Shown: piece after piece, positions 36,862-45,910 of the stretch
Layout of the letters: every line of letters begins with the position of its first letter
Numbering within the stretch: position 1 is the first letter of the stretch
DNA from: Desulfovibrio inopinatus DSM 10711
Lineage (GTDB): Bacteria > Desulfobacterota > Desulfovibrionia > Desulfovibrionales > Desulfovibrionaceae
Length of the DNA: 64,000 nt
Direction: 5' to 3'
NCBI RefSeq assembly: GCF_000429305.1
Contig: NZ_AUBP01000025.1
Span: forward strand, 1 to 64,000
Made by a program: the position numbers and the translations under genes
Notes under the pieces: model-generated
What the model saw: only the letters and a program-made list of their open reading frames with translations
Database searches by the model: none
Told to the model about the DNA's origin: nothing

Positions 36862-37908
36862 TTAATTTACTCCCCTTGCGCGCAGTTTTGCTTTGAGATT
36901 GATAATGTGTTGGTTGCGAAGCGTGCTCGTGGCAATTTTTGGGAAAAAACCGTTCGGTCTGAAACGCATAATAAGAATCATGATGAGACCATACGCCAAA
37001 AACCGCGTTTCTGTTGGCAAACCGAATTTTGGCAGCACGACACGCAAGACCTCTCCAAGAGAAATAAGAATGACAGCACCGATAAGTGAACCATTAATGT
37101 TGCCAAGCCCACCCAGAACAACCATACACAAGACAAGAAATGATTCCCAGAACTTGAACATATCCGGCGACAAGAACATGGTCCATCGTGCGAAAAATGC
37201 ACCGGCAATGGCGCCAATCCCTGCTGACACCGCAAAGGCGATAACTTTATACAGCAGGATATTAACACCGGAGCTTGCCGCGGCCAGTGGATCTTCGCGA
37301 ATGGCGAACCATGCCCGACCAAGACGAGAATCTTCCATACGCAACATGACAACATAGACCAGTGCGACCATGAGAATGCCCAAATAGAAATATGGCTCTT
37401 CTCCGTAAAAATCGTAATACCAAGTCCAGTCCGGGTTAATATATTGCCCGATAAATGTCAGGTCGATACCCACGGGATCAATGCCGGGCAATCCCAGCGG
37501 ACCACGGGTCAACCAAATCTCATTGGTGAGAAACAAGACCACCAACTCGGAAAAGCCAAACGTCACAATGGCAAAATAGTCTCCGGTGAGACGCAGCGTC
37601 GGAGCACCGAGTAATACCCCCCACAATGCGCCATTAAGTGCTGCCAAGGGGACGATAACCCAGAACGATACACCGTAGTTTAAGGTCAGAAGTCCGGCTG
37701 TATAGGCGCCGATACCATAGAAGCCAACATACCCCAGGTCGAGCAGACCACAGAAGCCAGGGACGATATTGAGCCCCATGGCCAGTACCATGTAGATCAT
37801 ACACAGGACCATGACATGCAGGACATAGACGTCACTAAACGGCATGAGCGGATACGCCAGCAAGGCCGCCAGAATGATATACTTGAGATATTTGAATGAT
37901 TCGCTCAT
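36862..37908 (-). CDS. livM: branched-chain amino acid ABC transporter permease LivM
   Basis: 348 residues with about eight membrane segments. The EAA-type cytoplasmic loop (RLGRAWFAIREDPLAAASSG) contacts an ATPase. It is typical of LivM in length and order. Confidence 0.95.
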   Translation of the reverse strand: MSESFKYLKYIILAALLAYPLMPFSDVYVLHVMVLCMIYMVLAMGLNIVPGFCGLLDLGYVGFYGIGAYTAGLLTLNYGVSFWVIVPLAALNGALWGVLLGAPTLRLTGDYFAIVTFGFSELVVLFLTNEIWLTRGPLGLPGIDPVGIDLTFIGQYINPDWTWYYDFYGEEPYFYLGILMVALVYVVMLRMEDSRLGRAWFAIREDPLAAASSGVNILLYKVIAFAVSAGIGAIAGAFFARWTMFLSPDMFKFWESFLVLCMVVLGGLGNINGSLIGAVILISLGEVLRVVLPKFGLPTETRFLAYGLIMILIMRFRPNGFFPKIATSTLRNQHIINLKAKLRARGVN

Positions 37909-37952
37909 GAGAATTCTTATCCCGGGTTGTTTCGTTGCAAAAAAATGCCTTG

Positions 37953-38840
37953 CTAGGCCTTATCCACCACGGCTTTACCGAGAATACCGGACGGCCGAAA
38001 CAAGATGACCAGGATCATCACGGCGTATGCCACGCCATCGCGATATGGAGAAGAAATATACCCGGCACCGAGTGTCTCTGCGATCCCAAGAACAATGCCG
38101 CCGAACATCGCCCCCGGTACGGAGCCGATGCCCCCGAGAACAGCCGCGGCAAATGCTTTGACACCAGCCGTATACCCCATGGTTGGATACATGCTGTTAT
38201 AAAACATGGCGACAAGCACTCCGGCAACCGCTCCCATGGAGGAGCCCAAAGCAAACGTGAACGAAATGACACGATTCACGTTGATCCCCATAAGCGACGC
38301 ACTCACTTGATTTTGAGCCAGAGCACGCATTGCCGTTCCGATGCGGGTTTTGGAAATAATAAGATACAGGCCAATCATGAGGGAAATGGCCACGACATAG
38401 ATAAAAACCTGCATCCAGCTAATGTTCACATTTGAAAATTGAAAAGCGGTTTCGCTGAAAATGGCAGGTACGGCAGACCGAGGGAAAGGAGTCGGACGAC
38501 TTCCCCAGATCACCATGGCCAGGTTTTGTAAAAAAATGGACATGCCTATAGCCGTAATAAGCGCGGCTAGCCGTGGTGCTTTCCGTAACGGACGATAGGC
38601 GACGATATCAATAAGGATGCCGAGGGCGAGACAACAGACCATAGACAGCAGGATTGCCGGAAACAAGGGCAATCCGAACATCGTAATAAAGGTCATACAA
38701 AAAAAAGCACCGAGCATGTAAATTTCACCATGGGCGAAGTTAATCAGCTCGATGACGCCATACACCATGGTATATCCCACAGCGATAAGGGCGTAAATGA
38801 GGCCCAACGTCAATCCATTTACGAGTTGTTGTTCAAGCAA
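37953..38840 (-). CDS. livH: branched-chain amino acid ABC transporter permease LivH
   Basis: 295 residues with about eight membrane segments and the cytoplasmic loop RIGTAMRALAQNQVSASLMG. The start is TTG 38840 with GGAGG 6 bases upstream. It is separated from livK by a strong hairpin. Confidence 0.95.
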   Translation of the reverse strand: MLEQQLVNGLTLGLIYALIAVGYTMVYGVIELINFAHGEIYMLGAFFCMTFITMFGLPLFPAILLSMVCCLALGILIDIVAYRPLRKAPRLAALITAIGMSIFLQNLAMVIWGSRPTPFPRSAVPAIFSETAFQFSNVNISWMQVFIYVVAISLMIGLYLIISKTRIGTAMRALAQNQVSASLMGINVNRVISFTFALGSSMGAVAGVLVAMFYNSMYPTMGYTAGVKAFAAAVLGGIGSVPGAMFGGIVLGIAETLGAGYISSPYRDGVAYAVMILVILFRPSGILGKAVVDKA

Positions 38841-38901
38841 AGCAAGCCTCCAGCTCCGCTGGTCTGTTCAGGATAAAAAAAGGGTGTTGGGGCCACATAA
38901 T

Positions 38902-38931
38902 GAAACAGGCTGGAAAAATCCAGCCTGTTTC
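38902..38931. terminator. hairpin between livK and livH (attenuator-like)
   Basis: GAAACAGGCTGGA (38902-38914) and its complement (38919-38931) form a 13-bp stem with a 4-base loop. No T-run follows in the livK-to-livH direction, so it probably protects the livK message or terminates partly, giving more binding protein than permease. Read on the plus strand it is followed by a T-run. Confidence 0.6.
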
Positions 38932-38958
38932 TCGTGTTTTTTTTAGCTTGGCCTGCAA

Positions 38959-40134
38959 CTACTTCATTTGCTTTTCAGCAGGGACAAAGGCGCCACCTTT
39001 AACCATCTTAACAAACGCCGGTTTTTGGCTGTCGCCTTTGGCGTCGAAATAGGTCACACCGGTTACGCCGTCATAGGCTTTTTCCGGAGAATCCATAGCG
39101 GCCAGGTATTCGCGAATTTTGGCCCGATCGGGTCCAACCTCGCTGATGGCTTCAATCACGATACCAGCAGCATCATACGCGTTGGCGCTCATGTAGTCGA
39201 CATCACGATCGTAACGAGCTTTAAACGCTTCAATGAAGGCTTTGCCCTTATCGCTAGCCGTTTCAGCCAGGAACGGTGTGGTCATGTACGTGTCTTCGGC
39301 GGCATCACCGGCAAGCTTGATGTAGTCGACGTTATCCAGACCCTCAGCACCAAACTTGGGCACATTGAGTCCCATTTTTTTCGCCTGGTCGGCGATAAGT
39401 GCGCCTTCAGCGTAATATCCAGCGATAAACAACGCCTGTGGGTCCATGGATTTCAGTTTGGTCAACTGCGGAGTGAAATCTTGTGCACCTTTCATATAGG
39501 CTTCTTCGCCAACAACATCGAGACCAATTTCTTTGGCTTTATTCACGAAGGCCGTCTTGAGGCCGATACCGTAGTCATTATTTTCGTAGAAAACGGCCAC
39601 TTTCTTGAGACCAAGTACTTTGGCTATATACTCAGCAAGAAAACCACCCTGAAAATCATCGCGGTAGACGTTACGGAAAGACCAAACGCGGCCTTTTTTA
39701 TCTTTATTTTTGTCGCTGATGGAGACGTTGGTTGCCGTCGGCGAAATGGCGGGAACACCGATACGCACATACGTGGGCAGCGCGGCCAAGTGAGCCGACG
39801 AGCACAGGTGGCCGACAATAACAGCCAAATCTTTATCGTTGGCGATCTTGGTGGAAACAGTGGCCGCTTCTTTCGGGTCGCACTGTTCATCAAGGTAAAC
39901 GGCTTCAATTTGTTTGCCGTTCACCCCACCGGCTTTATTGACCTCTTCAACTTTCATCGCCACGCCGGCTTTAATATTGTCACCATACCCGGCCTCAGCG
40001 CCAGTAAATGGGGACGGGACGGCGATCTTGATAACATCCTCAGCGTGGGCAGACCCCAGGCCAACAACAGAAAATGTGACCATGGCGCATGCCAGAACAG
40101 CCAGTTTCACGAATTTGGAATTTCTTACGCTCAT
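38959..40134 (-). CDS. livK: branched-chain amino acid ABC transporter substrate-binding protein LivK
   Basis: 391 residues. A Sec signal peptide (ends GSAHAED) is followed by a type I periplasmic binding fold of the Leu/Ile/Val-binding family (IKIAVPSPFTGAEAGYG, then NDKDLAVIVGHLCSSAHLAA). CAGGAG precedes the ATG. Specificity for branched-chain amino acids is assumed from the operon. Confidence 0.93.
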   Translation of the reverse strand: MSVRNSKFVKLAVLACAMVTFSVVGLGSAHAEDVIKIAVPSPFTGAEAGYGDNIKAGVAMKVEEVNKAGGVNGKQIEAVYLDEQCDPKEAATVSTKIANDKDLAVIVGHLCSSAHLAALPTYVRIGVPAISPTATNVSISDKNKDKKGRVWSFRNVYRDDFQGGFLAEYIAKVLGLKKVAVFYENNDYGIGLKTAFVNKAKEIGLDVVGEEAYMKGAQDFTPQLTKLKSMDPQALFIAGYYAEGALIADQAKKMGLNVPKFGAEGLDNVDYIKLAGDAAEDTYMTTPFLAETASDKGKAFIEAFKARYDRDVDYMSANAYDAAGIVIEAISEVGPDRAKIREYLAAMDSPEKAYDGVTGVTYFDAKGDSQKPAFVKMVKGGAFVPAEKQMK

Positions 40135-40199
40135 TTTCGTGGTCTCCTGTTAAACAAAACGGTGAATGCCCATAGAGAGGGCCGCCTTGTGCCGATTGC

Positions 40200-40228
40200 A
40201 AATGAGGAAACACCTTCCCCAGTGTCAA
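40200..40228 (-). promoter_or_regulatory. possible livK promoter
   Basis: On the minus strand TTGACA (40223-40228) is followed by a 17-base spacer and TCATTT (40200-40205), a poor -10. The position, 66 bases before the livK start, is right, but the -10 keeps confidence low. Confidence 0.35.
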
Positions 40229-40310
40229 TTATGGGATTATTCAGGCGTTTCCACAATTTTGAAAAAATAAGTTGAACAATTCCCTATTCTCTACAAAAAT
40301 GCAATTCATT

Positions 40311-40907
40311 TCAAGAATTGGGAGATGTCTTTTGCAATTCTTGCGTTATACGGTCGGCCGTGTCTTTGGGAATGCCATCCATTGTCAACGCTTTCTCAAA
40401 AAACTCTTGAGCCTTCGCACGATCATTGAAACCGTATTCGTACAAGATACCCAGGTTATAATATGCCCTGTAATCTTGTGGCGCGAGTTCTTGCATGTGT
40501 TCAAATCGAGATTTCGCCGTCTCATTATCCTTCATGCGAAATGCATAGACGCCAAGGACATTGAGTACATCGGCATCGTCAGGACGCAGTGTGGCGGCCT
40601 TGTCCATGAACGTCTTGGCTCTGTCGAATGCGCCCATCCCCACAAAACGCCCAGCAATCGTAAGCATGGCTTCAACATCGTTCGGATCTTCCTGGAGTTT
40701 GCCCATCAACACAACAAGATCGGACATTCCACCGGCCTGTCCCATTCCTCCCTGTCCTCCGGCTCCATTGGAACGAAGTGCAATGGTCAGGTCGGGATGG
40801 CTCAATCTATACGTAAACGACCCGGCAAACATGGCAACGAGCCCTAATACTACCAGGATCAATACAAAGTTGACGCCGGAAGAGGATACGTCTGTCGTCT
40901 CAGTCAT
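40311..40907 (-). CDS. membrane-anchored TPR protein in the ccm cluster
   Basis: 198 residues: one N-terminal membrane helix, a Gly/Met-rich linker, then three or so TPR units (about 75-185). Its place after ccmD suggests a CcmI/NrfG-like role, holding apocytochrome for haem attachment. ATG 40907 lies inside the ccmD 3' end, an 8-base overlap. Confidence 0.75.
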   Translation of the reverse strand: MTETTDVSSSGVNFVLILVVLGLVAMFAGSFTYRLSHPDLTIALRSNGAGGQGGMGQAGGMSDLVVLMGKLQEDPNDVEAMLTIAGRFVGMGAFDRAKTFMDKAATLRPDDADVLNVLGVYAFRMKDNETAKSRFEHMQELAPQDYRAYYNLGILYEYGFNDRAKAQEFFEKALTMDGIPKDTADRITQELQKTSPNS

Positions 40908-41037
40908 CCTGCAACGTCTCCATGCGCCGAATGCGCTTTTCAAGTTGTCGGCCTTTTTGCATCAACACCGCCGCATAGAGTCCGACTCCAAGCCAGACAA
41001 CAATATTCGCCGCTAACAGGTAGGTTTCATTGGTCAT
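40900..41037 (-). CDS. ccmD: haem exporter protein CcmD
   Basis: 45 residues starting MTNETYLL, with one membrane helix and a basic, arginine-rich tail (RQLEKRIRRME). This is the size and pattern of CcmD, which helps release holo-CcmE from CcmABC. It lies between ccmC and the TPR gene. Confidence 0.7.
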   Translation of the reverse strand: MTNETYLLAANIVVWLGVGLYAAVLMQKGRQLEKRIRRMETLQDD

Positions 41038-41076
41038 ATAATCCTCCTTGTCGCTTTTCGTCGTGTCGTTATATGG

Positions 41077-41742
41077 CTACGCACTATCGAATCGCTTCAA
41101 AGCCAAGCGCCCCACTTTGGCCTCATTCAGGCTCAATTTCGTGCGAATGATCAGAAAAACCGACCATAAGAGCCCCCAGCCAATCAGGCAAACAATCAAC
41201 GTTGTCCACATTTCCGGCTCCATCCCTCCACTTTTACTTCCTAAAACAGCGGGATGAATGCTGCGCCAGTATCGCGCCGAGAGAAAGACAAGCGGAACAT
41301 CAAGAAATGCGACAATGCCGAGAACGGCAGAAATAGTTCCACGCCGCTCTCCACCAACATCAGCTGAACGGACAAGCAAATACGCAACATACACGAACCA
41401 CATAATAAGCGTCGTGGTTAATCGTGGATCCCAGGTCCACCAGACATTCCAAATCGGTCTGGCCCACAGTGACCCTGTGATCAACGCAAGGCTACTCAAT
41501 ACCACTCCGATTTCTGCGGATGCTCCTGCCAAATGGTCCCAAAACGGCGTTTTCTTCGCCAAAAACAGAATGCTGGCCACAAAGACAACAAAAAAGCTGA
41601 CAAGAGACCACCAAGCCATGGGCATATGCATATAAAAAATCTTTTGAACAATGCCCATAGTCTCTTCTACCGGAGCATACATCCAGATGAAATATTGGCC
41701 GACAGCCATAACAGCTCCGGCAAGGAGTGGTAAAAACGGCAT
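41077..41742 (-). CDS. ccmC: haem exporter permease CcmC
   Basis: 221 residues with six membrane segments and the tryptophan-rich periplasmic haem motif NVWWTWDPR between two conserved His (about YMHMPMAWW and the later SIHP). It loads haem onto CcmE. Confidence 0.93.
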   Translation of the reverse strand: MPFLPLLAGAVMAVGQYFIWMYAPVEETMGIVQKIFYMHMPMAWWSLVSFFVVFVASILFLAKKTPFWDHLAGASAEIGVVLSSLALITGSLWARPIWNVWWTWDPRLTTTLIMWFVYVAYLLVRSADVGGERRGTISAVLGIVAFLDVPLVFLSARYWRSIHPAVLGSKSGGMEPEMWTTLIVCLIGWGLLWSVFLIIRTKLSLNEAKVGRLALKRFDSA

Positions 41743-41873
41743 GCGATTATCCCTTTGATGCTGAACAGTTGAACCAAAGGCATCCCATACGGGGGTGTCT
41801 TCCGAAACGCATCTCCATCACGCTTGGTTGTGCTTGCATCATCCAATATGTTGAACAAGCTGGTCCGCACATG

Positions 41874-42551
41874 TCACTCTTCTCCGGTGTACACATACGG
41901 AAAAAGAACCAGTGCGGCTGCAGAAAACACGGCATCGAAGGCGGTAGCCATGCCGATCCAGCTTGAAACATCGACGACGCCAACTCCGGCCAGTCCAGCT
42001 TCGAACAAACGAATTCCAGCCAGTAATGCCGGGATAAGCAATGGAAACAAAATGACGGTCATCAGCGATTCACGAGTTGAATTACCGGCAGACAGCGCTC
42101 CCAAAAGTGATCCCAACGCGCATACAGCCACATCAACGAGCACTCCCGCGACACCAAACAGCCACAACGGTCCATCGATGGGTTGTCCGAGAAACACCAC
42201 AGTCGCCAAAGCGAAAACACATTGACAGGCAACAAGTAAAATACCACCAGCAAGAGCTTTTCCCAACCAAACCGCCTGAACGGGGGCCGGTGAAAGTACA
42301 AGGCCGATACGTGCTCCGGACTGTTCTTCATATCCATACAATGTATTGAAGACCAGAACCTGAGCAAACACGGTTGAGAGCCAGAATACGGCAGACGCAC
42401 TCACCGCGGGCATCACATCCCCCGGATTGCGTGATAAGCTAAATAAAAAGATGAGCAAAAGACCAAGAAGAACCGATTGCAGGACTCCACGCATGCCATG
42501 AAACGACAACCGGAGGTCTTTTGACGCGATATGGAGAGTAGCACCTAACAT
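41874..42551 (-). CDS. ccmB: haem exporter permease CcmB
   Basis: 225 residues with about six membrane segments, typical of CcmB. It overlaps ccmA by 7 bases. With CcmA and CcmC it forms the CcmABC complex. The 131 bases to ccmC hold no gene that I can support. Confidence 0.88.
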   Translation of the reverse strand: MLGATLHIASKDLRLSFHGMRGVLQSVLLGLLLIFLFSLSRNPGDVMPAVSASAVFWLSTVFAQVLVFNTLYGYEEQSGARIGLVLSPAPVQAVWLGKALAGGILLVACQCVFALATVVFLGQPIDGPLWLFGVAGVLVDVAVCALGSLLGALSAGNSTRESLMTVILFPLLIPALLAGIRLFEAGLAGVGVVDVSSWIGMATAFDAVFSAAALVLFPYVYTGEE

Positions 42552-43270
42552 GATGCCATATCCAGGACTGCCGCCGCATCATACGATGCGGCCGGGCCGT
42601 GATACACAATCGATTTATTGGAGAGCGCCAAAGCCGTGTCGGCAACAGCAATATCAGTATCAACATGGTGACTGACAAAGACAATCGCTGTCCCTGCATC
42701 GCGCAGGATTTCCATTTCCCACAAAAGCGCCTGGCGTGAAGCAACATCCAGGCCAGTGTCGGGTTCATCGAGGAAGAGCAGTCTCGGTTTGAGCATATAG
42801 ACTCGCGCCAAACTCAACTTCTGCATCATACCCCGTGAAAAGACTCGTGCGTATTCATCGGCGTAATCGAAAAGGCCGACTTGCTTCAAAGCGGCATCCA
42901 CTTCATCAGCATCGACCTCTCGTCCATGCAGGCGCAGCCAGAATACGAGATTGTGTCTCGCACTCAAATCCCGATACACGAACGTCTTATGCCCAAGGTA
43001 CGCAAGATCCCCCGGGAGAAGATCAGATTGCACGCTTCCCGTTGAAGGCGGAATGAGCCCAGCCATAATACGTAATAATGTGGTTTTCCCTGCTCCATTC
43101 GCCCCGGCTAATAATGTAATGGACTGAGGAACCACATCGACATGAATATTTTTGAGAATAAGCCGTTCACCAAAAAACTTGCTCATGGAACGAACACGCA
43201 AAAGTGGAGCAATGTTTTCATCCGGTGTGGCAACACGGTGCGCCTCCGTTGTCGGACGGGGTGCAGCCAT
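42545..43270 (-). CDS. ccmA: haem exporter ATPase CcmA
   Basis: 241 residues, an ABC ATPase with Walker A GANGAGKTT, signature-like FSRGMMQ, and Walker B LLFLDEPDTGLD. The ATG overlaps the ccmF stop by one base (TAATG) and has GAGG upstream. It drives release of haem-loaded CcmE. Confidence 0.92.
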   Translation of the reverse strand: MAAPRPTTEAHRVATPDENIAPLLRVRSMSKFFGERLILKNIHVDVVPQSITLLAGANGAGKTTLLRIMAGLIPPSTGSVQSDLLPGDLAYLGHKTFVYRDLSARHNLVFWLRLHGREVDADEVDAALKQVGLFDYADEYARVFSRGMMQKLSLARVYMLKPRLLFLDEPDTGLDVASRQALLWEMEILRDAGTAIVFVSHHVDTDIAVADTALALSNKSIVYHGPAASYDAAAVLDMASC

Positions 43271-45159
43271 TAGGAACGCCTCACGCGATACCGACGAAGC
43301 GCAACAAGTCCAGCCAAGCACATTAAAGTGCCGCCAATCCAAATCCAATTGACAAGCGGATTGATGCTTACTTTGATACTCGCCGAACCGGATTCGGTAA
43401 ATGCGAGTAATGTCGCATACACTTCATCGCCAAGGGACGGAATAACCGAGACTTCGGCAAAAGGCTGATTGAAATTATGGTAGACACGACGCTGTGGATG
43501 GAGAACGCCGACCCGCTTTCCCGCTTTTTCGACGAGAATTTCCGCCTCGGCAATGGCCATGGCTGGCGTTTTCGATTGCGTCACAGCCTTGTAAGTAAAA
43601 CGATAGCCACCTTCTTCAAACGACTGGTCAGGCTTGAGGATCGCTTCACGGTTCAATTGGTATGGACCGGAGACGGCAATACCAATGACGACGAAGGCCA
43701 AACCAGCATGAACCAGATATGCCCCAAGCGCACCGGAATGCCTGCGTGCTGCCGGCTTCGTAATAAAGAGAATAAGAATACCGGCCAAACAAACCAACGC
43801 AGAAGCAATACAAATGACTGAGACAGGGAGTGTGATACCCAAAACAGCCGATCCCACGGCCGCCAGCACCAAACCCGCCACAAGCAATCCCATGCTTTTC
43901 ATGGACACCGGTTTCTCCGTAACAGGCAACCACGGACAGATAGCCACAAGAAGCATGACCACAGCAAACAGAGGAGGACAAACACGGTTGTAGAAACCAG
44001 CGTCAAGGCCAACTGGACTTTGTGTGAACGGCTTGGACAAAACTGGCCACATTGTCCCAAGGAATACCACCAGCCCAAGTGCAATCATGAGCCAGACGAG
44101 TACGGTTACGGTTCCGGACAACGTGAGCATGCCACTTAACGGTCTGTTATGAAAATCGACATGTGGCACCACGACAAACAACACGATTGCCGTCACAAAC
44201 ACGGTGTAGAGAACAAACAGCAGCAGTGGTAAGCCTACGCCTCCATCGCCAAAAGCATGTAACGAATCGATAACACCGCTTCGCACAAGATATGTTCCAA
44301 AGAAACACAGGACGAGGGTCAGCATGGCCAAAAAGACATTGGTCTTGCCAAAAATTTTGAACCGACGTCCGACAATGGCTGTGTGGATGAAGGCGGTTCC
44401 GACAAGCCACGGAATAAGGGAAGCATTTTCAACCGGGTCCCAGGCCCAGTAGCCACCCCACCCCAACTCCATATATGACCACCAACCACCAAGAATAATA
44501 CCGGCGGTCAGGAAGACCCATGAAATGATGGTGAAATTTCGACTCCGGTCGAGCCATCCTGTTTCATCCGTCATCCAAGCAGCCAACCCAAGACAGGCCG
44601 GTACACAAAATCCGGCATATCCCAAAAACAACAGCGGTGGATGAAAGATCATTCCGGGATTCTGCAAAAGAGGATTGAGTCCTTTGCCATCAGCCGGAGC
44701 TGGGGACAGGCCGATGAACGGATTGTTCGGTCCCGTCAACACGAGCAAGAAGAACGCAAGGACACTCAAATAAAACAACCAAAACAATCGTTTTGTACTA
44801 TCTGACATGGTTTCATAGGCCGGTGTCAGAGAAAAAATAAGCCCGCACAGCGATGTCATCCATCCCCAAAAGAGGATAGAACCGGCCTGCCCTGCCCAAA
44901 ACGCCGTTATTGTATAAAACATTGGCAGAAGCGAATCGGTATAATCTGCAACGTATTTATAGGAGAAATCTTGGCTCCACAGTGCATAAAACAACACTCC
45001 GGAACTCAGCGAAAACAGAAGGCAAATAAGCGTTTGTCCACGCTCAAGCAGAAGCACTCCGTCTTTTTGTTTTCGATATGTCTGATATGCCGCGGTTCCG
45101 GCGAGAAACAAGGCCATGACGAGGGCAGCCAGCAAGGACCAATAAGCAACAAGTCGCAT
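43270..45159 (-). CDS. ccmF: cytochrome c haem lyase subunit CcmF
   Basis: 629 residues with about 15 membrane segments. The tryptophan-rich motif WGGYWAWDPVENASLIPW and conserved periplasmic His place it in the CcmF family, which attaches haem to apocytochromes. ATG 45159 has AAGGAAGGAG upstream. A hairpin with T-run lies just before its ribosome site. No ccmG or ccmH is in the cluster. Confidence 0.95.
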   Translation of the reverse strand: MRLVAYWSLLAALVMALFLAGTAAYQTYRKQKDGVLLLERGQTLICLLFSLSSGVLFYALWSQDFSYKYVADYTDSLLPMFYTITAFWAGQAGSILFWGWMTSLCGLIFSLTPAYETMSDSTKRLFWLFYLSVLAFFLLVLTGPNNPFIGLSPAPADGKGLNPLLQNPGMIFHPPLLFLGYAGFCVPACLGLAAWMTDETGWLDRSRNFTIISWVFLTAGIILGGWWSYMELGWGGYWAWDPVENASLIPWLVGTAFIHTAIVGRRFKIFGKTNVFLAMLTLVLCFFGTYLVRSGVIDSLHAFGDGGVGLPLLLFVLYTVFVTAIVLFVVVPHVDFHNRPLSGMLTLSGTVTVLVWLMIALGLVVFLGTMWPVLSKPFTQSPVGLDAGFYNRVCPPLFAVVMLLVAICPWLPVTEKPVSMKSMGLLVAGLVLAAVGSAVLGITLPVSVICIASALVCLAGILILFITKPAARRHSGALGAYLVHAGLAFVVIGIAVSGPYQLNREAILKPDQSFEEGGYRFTYKAVTQSKTPAMAIAEAEILVEKAGKRVGVLHPQRRVYHNFNQPFAEVSVIPSLGDEVYATLLAFTESGSASIKVSINPLVNWIWIGGTLMCLAGLVALRRYRVRRS

Positions 45160-45179
45160 TCGCACTCCTTCCTTGTGCA

Positions 45180-45208
45180 AAAAAACAAAAAGCCCGCTTT
45201 ACCGGGCA
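45180..45208 (-). terminator. terminator-like hairpin between ccmE and ccmF
   Basis: On the minus strand GCCCG-GTAAAG-CGGGC (45192-45207) is followed by T5-G-T7. This is a terminator in form, sitting about 20 bases before the ccmF start. It could make ccmE more abundant than the rest of the cluster. Confidence 0.6.
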
Positions 45209-45270
45209 CATTGGAACCGGGCCAATCGAGGTGTCTAATCGGGAAAAACCGACATTGTCAATGAAGGGAA

Positions 45271-45687
45271 TCAGCCCTGATTTTCTTGCTTTTTGTACTT
45301 GGACGGACACTTCGTCATGAGCGTACTGGCATTGAATATACCTGCAGTCGGCTTGTATGCACCTTCAACAATCACTTCGACGCCGGGTTTAAACGTATCG
45401 GGAACAACACCAGCATATTCAACTCGAATAGATTTTCCTGCATCGACTTTATCAGCCAGAGAAAACGTCACACCAAGGTTGCCTTCGGCAGATTCGATGC
45501 GATCAGGGGAAACAGTTCCAAAGAGACGAGCTTGATTGAGCTTTCCTGGTTCGAGAGCCAATGCCTCCGAGACATTGAGAAAATAGACGCTATTTTCGCC
45601 AAGCCCCGTAAAAATAAGATAGCCCAGCCCTCCCAGAAACAGGATTGCTGCGACAAGGTATACACTCGAATTTTTTTTGCCGGCCAT
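45271..45687 (-). CDS. ccmE: haem chaperone CcmE, cysteine type
   Basis: 138 residues: a membrane anchor and an OB-fold domain. The haem-binding site, His in the common form, is C127-P-S-K-Y131 here. This CxxxY variant is known from Desulfovibrio and archaea, where Cys127 holds the haem and CcmH is absent. It is the first gene of ccmEFABCD. Confidence 0.93.
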   Translation of the reverse strand: MAGKKNSSVYLVAAILFLGGLGYLIFTGLGENSVYFLNVSEALALEPGKLNQARLFGTVSPDRIESAEGNLGVTFSLADKVDAGKSIRVEYAGVVPDTFKPGVEVIVEGAYKPTAGIFNASTLMTKCPSKYKKQENQG

Positions 45688-45910
45688 TGTTACCTCAATA
45701 CTTCTCGTTTCGGTGTGACCGCAACCACACCACTAGGATTAATTCCTAACGAGGAATCAACCCTCATCATACCTCACCTTATCCCCCCGGGCAAGCCTCC
45801 ACAGATGAACTTCCCTGAAAAATGTGTTTTTCATTCTGTAATCATCGGTGCGGCTCCACGAAAGAGGCAACTTTTTTTTCGTGATGTTTACTTCGAGACA
45901 GACGATGTGT

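Noticed and set aside
38968-40275. Long plus-strand open frame of 435 codons opposite livK
   Set aside because: It is fully antisense to a clear substrate-binding protein with signal peptide; its composition reflects livK codon bias and it has no family likeness.
41743-41873. A hidden gene in the ccmB-ccmC gap
   Set aside because: The short open frame there has no ribosome site and overlaps ccmC; no RNA structure is evident.
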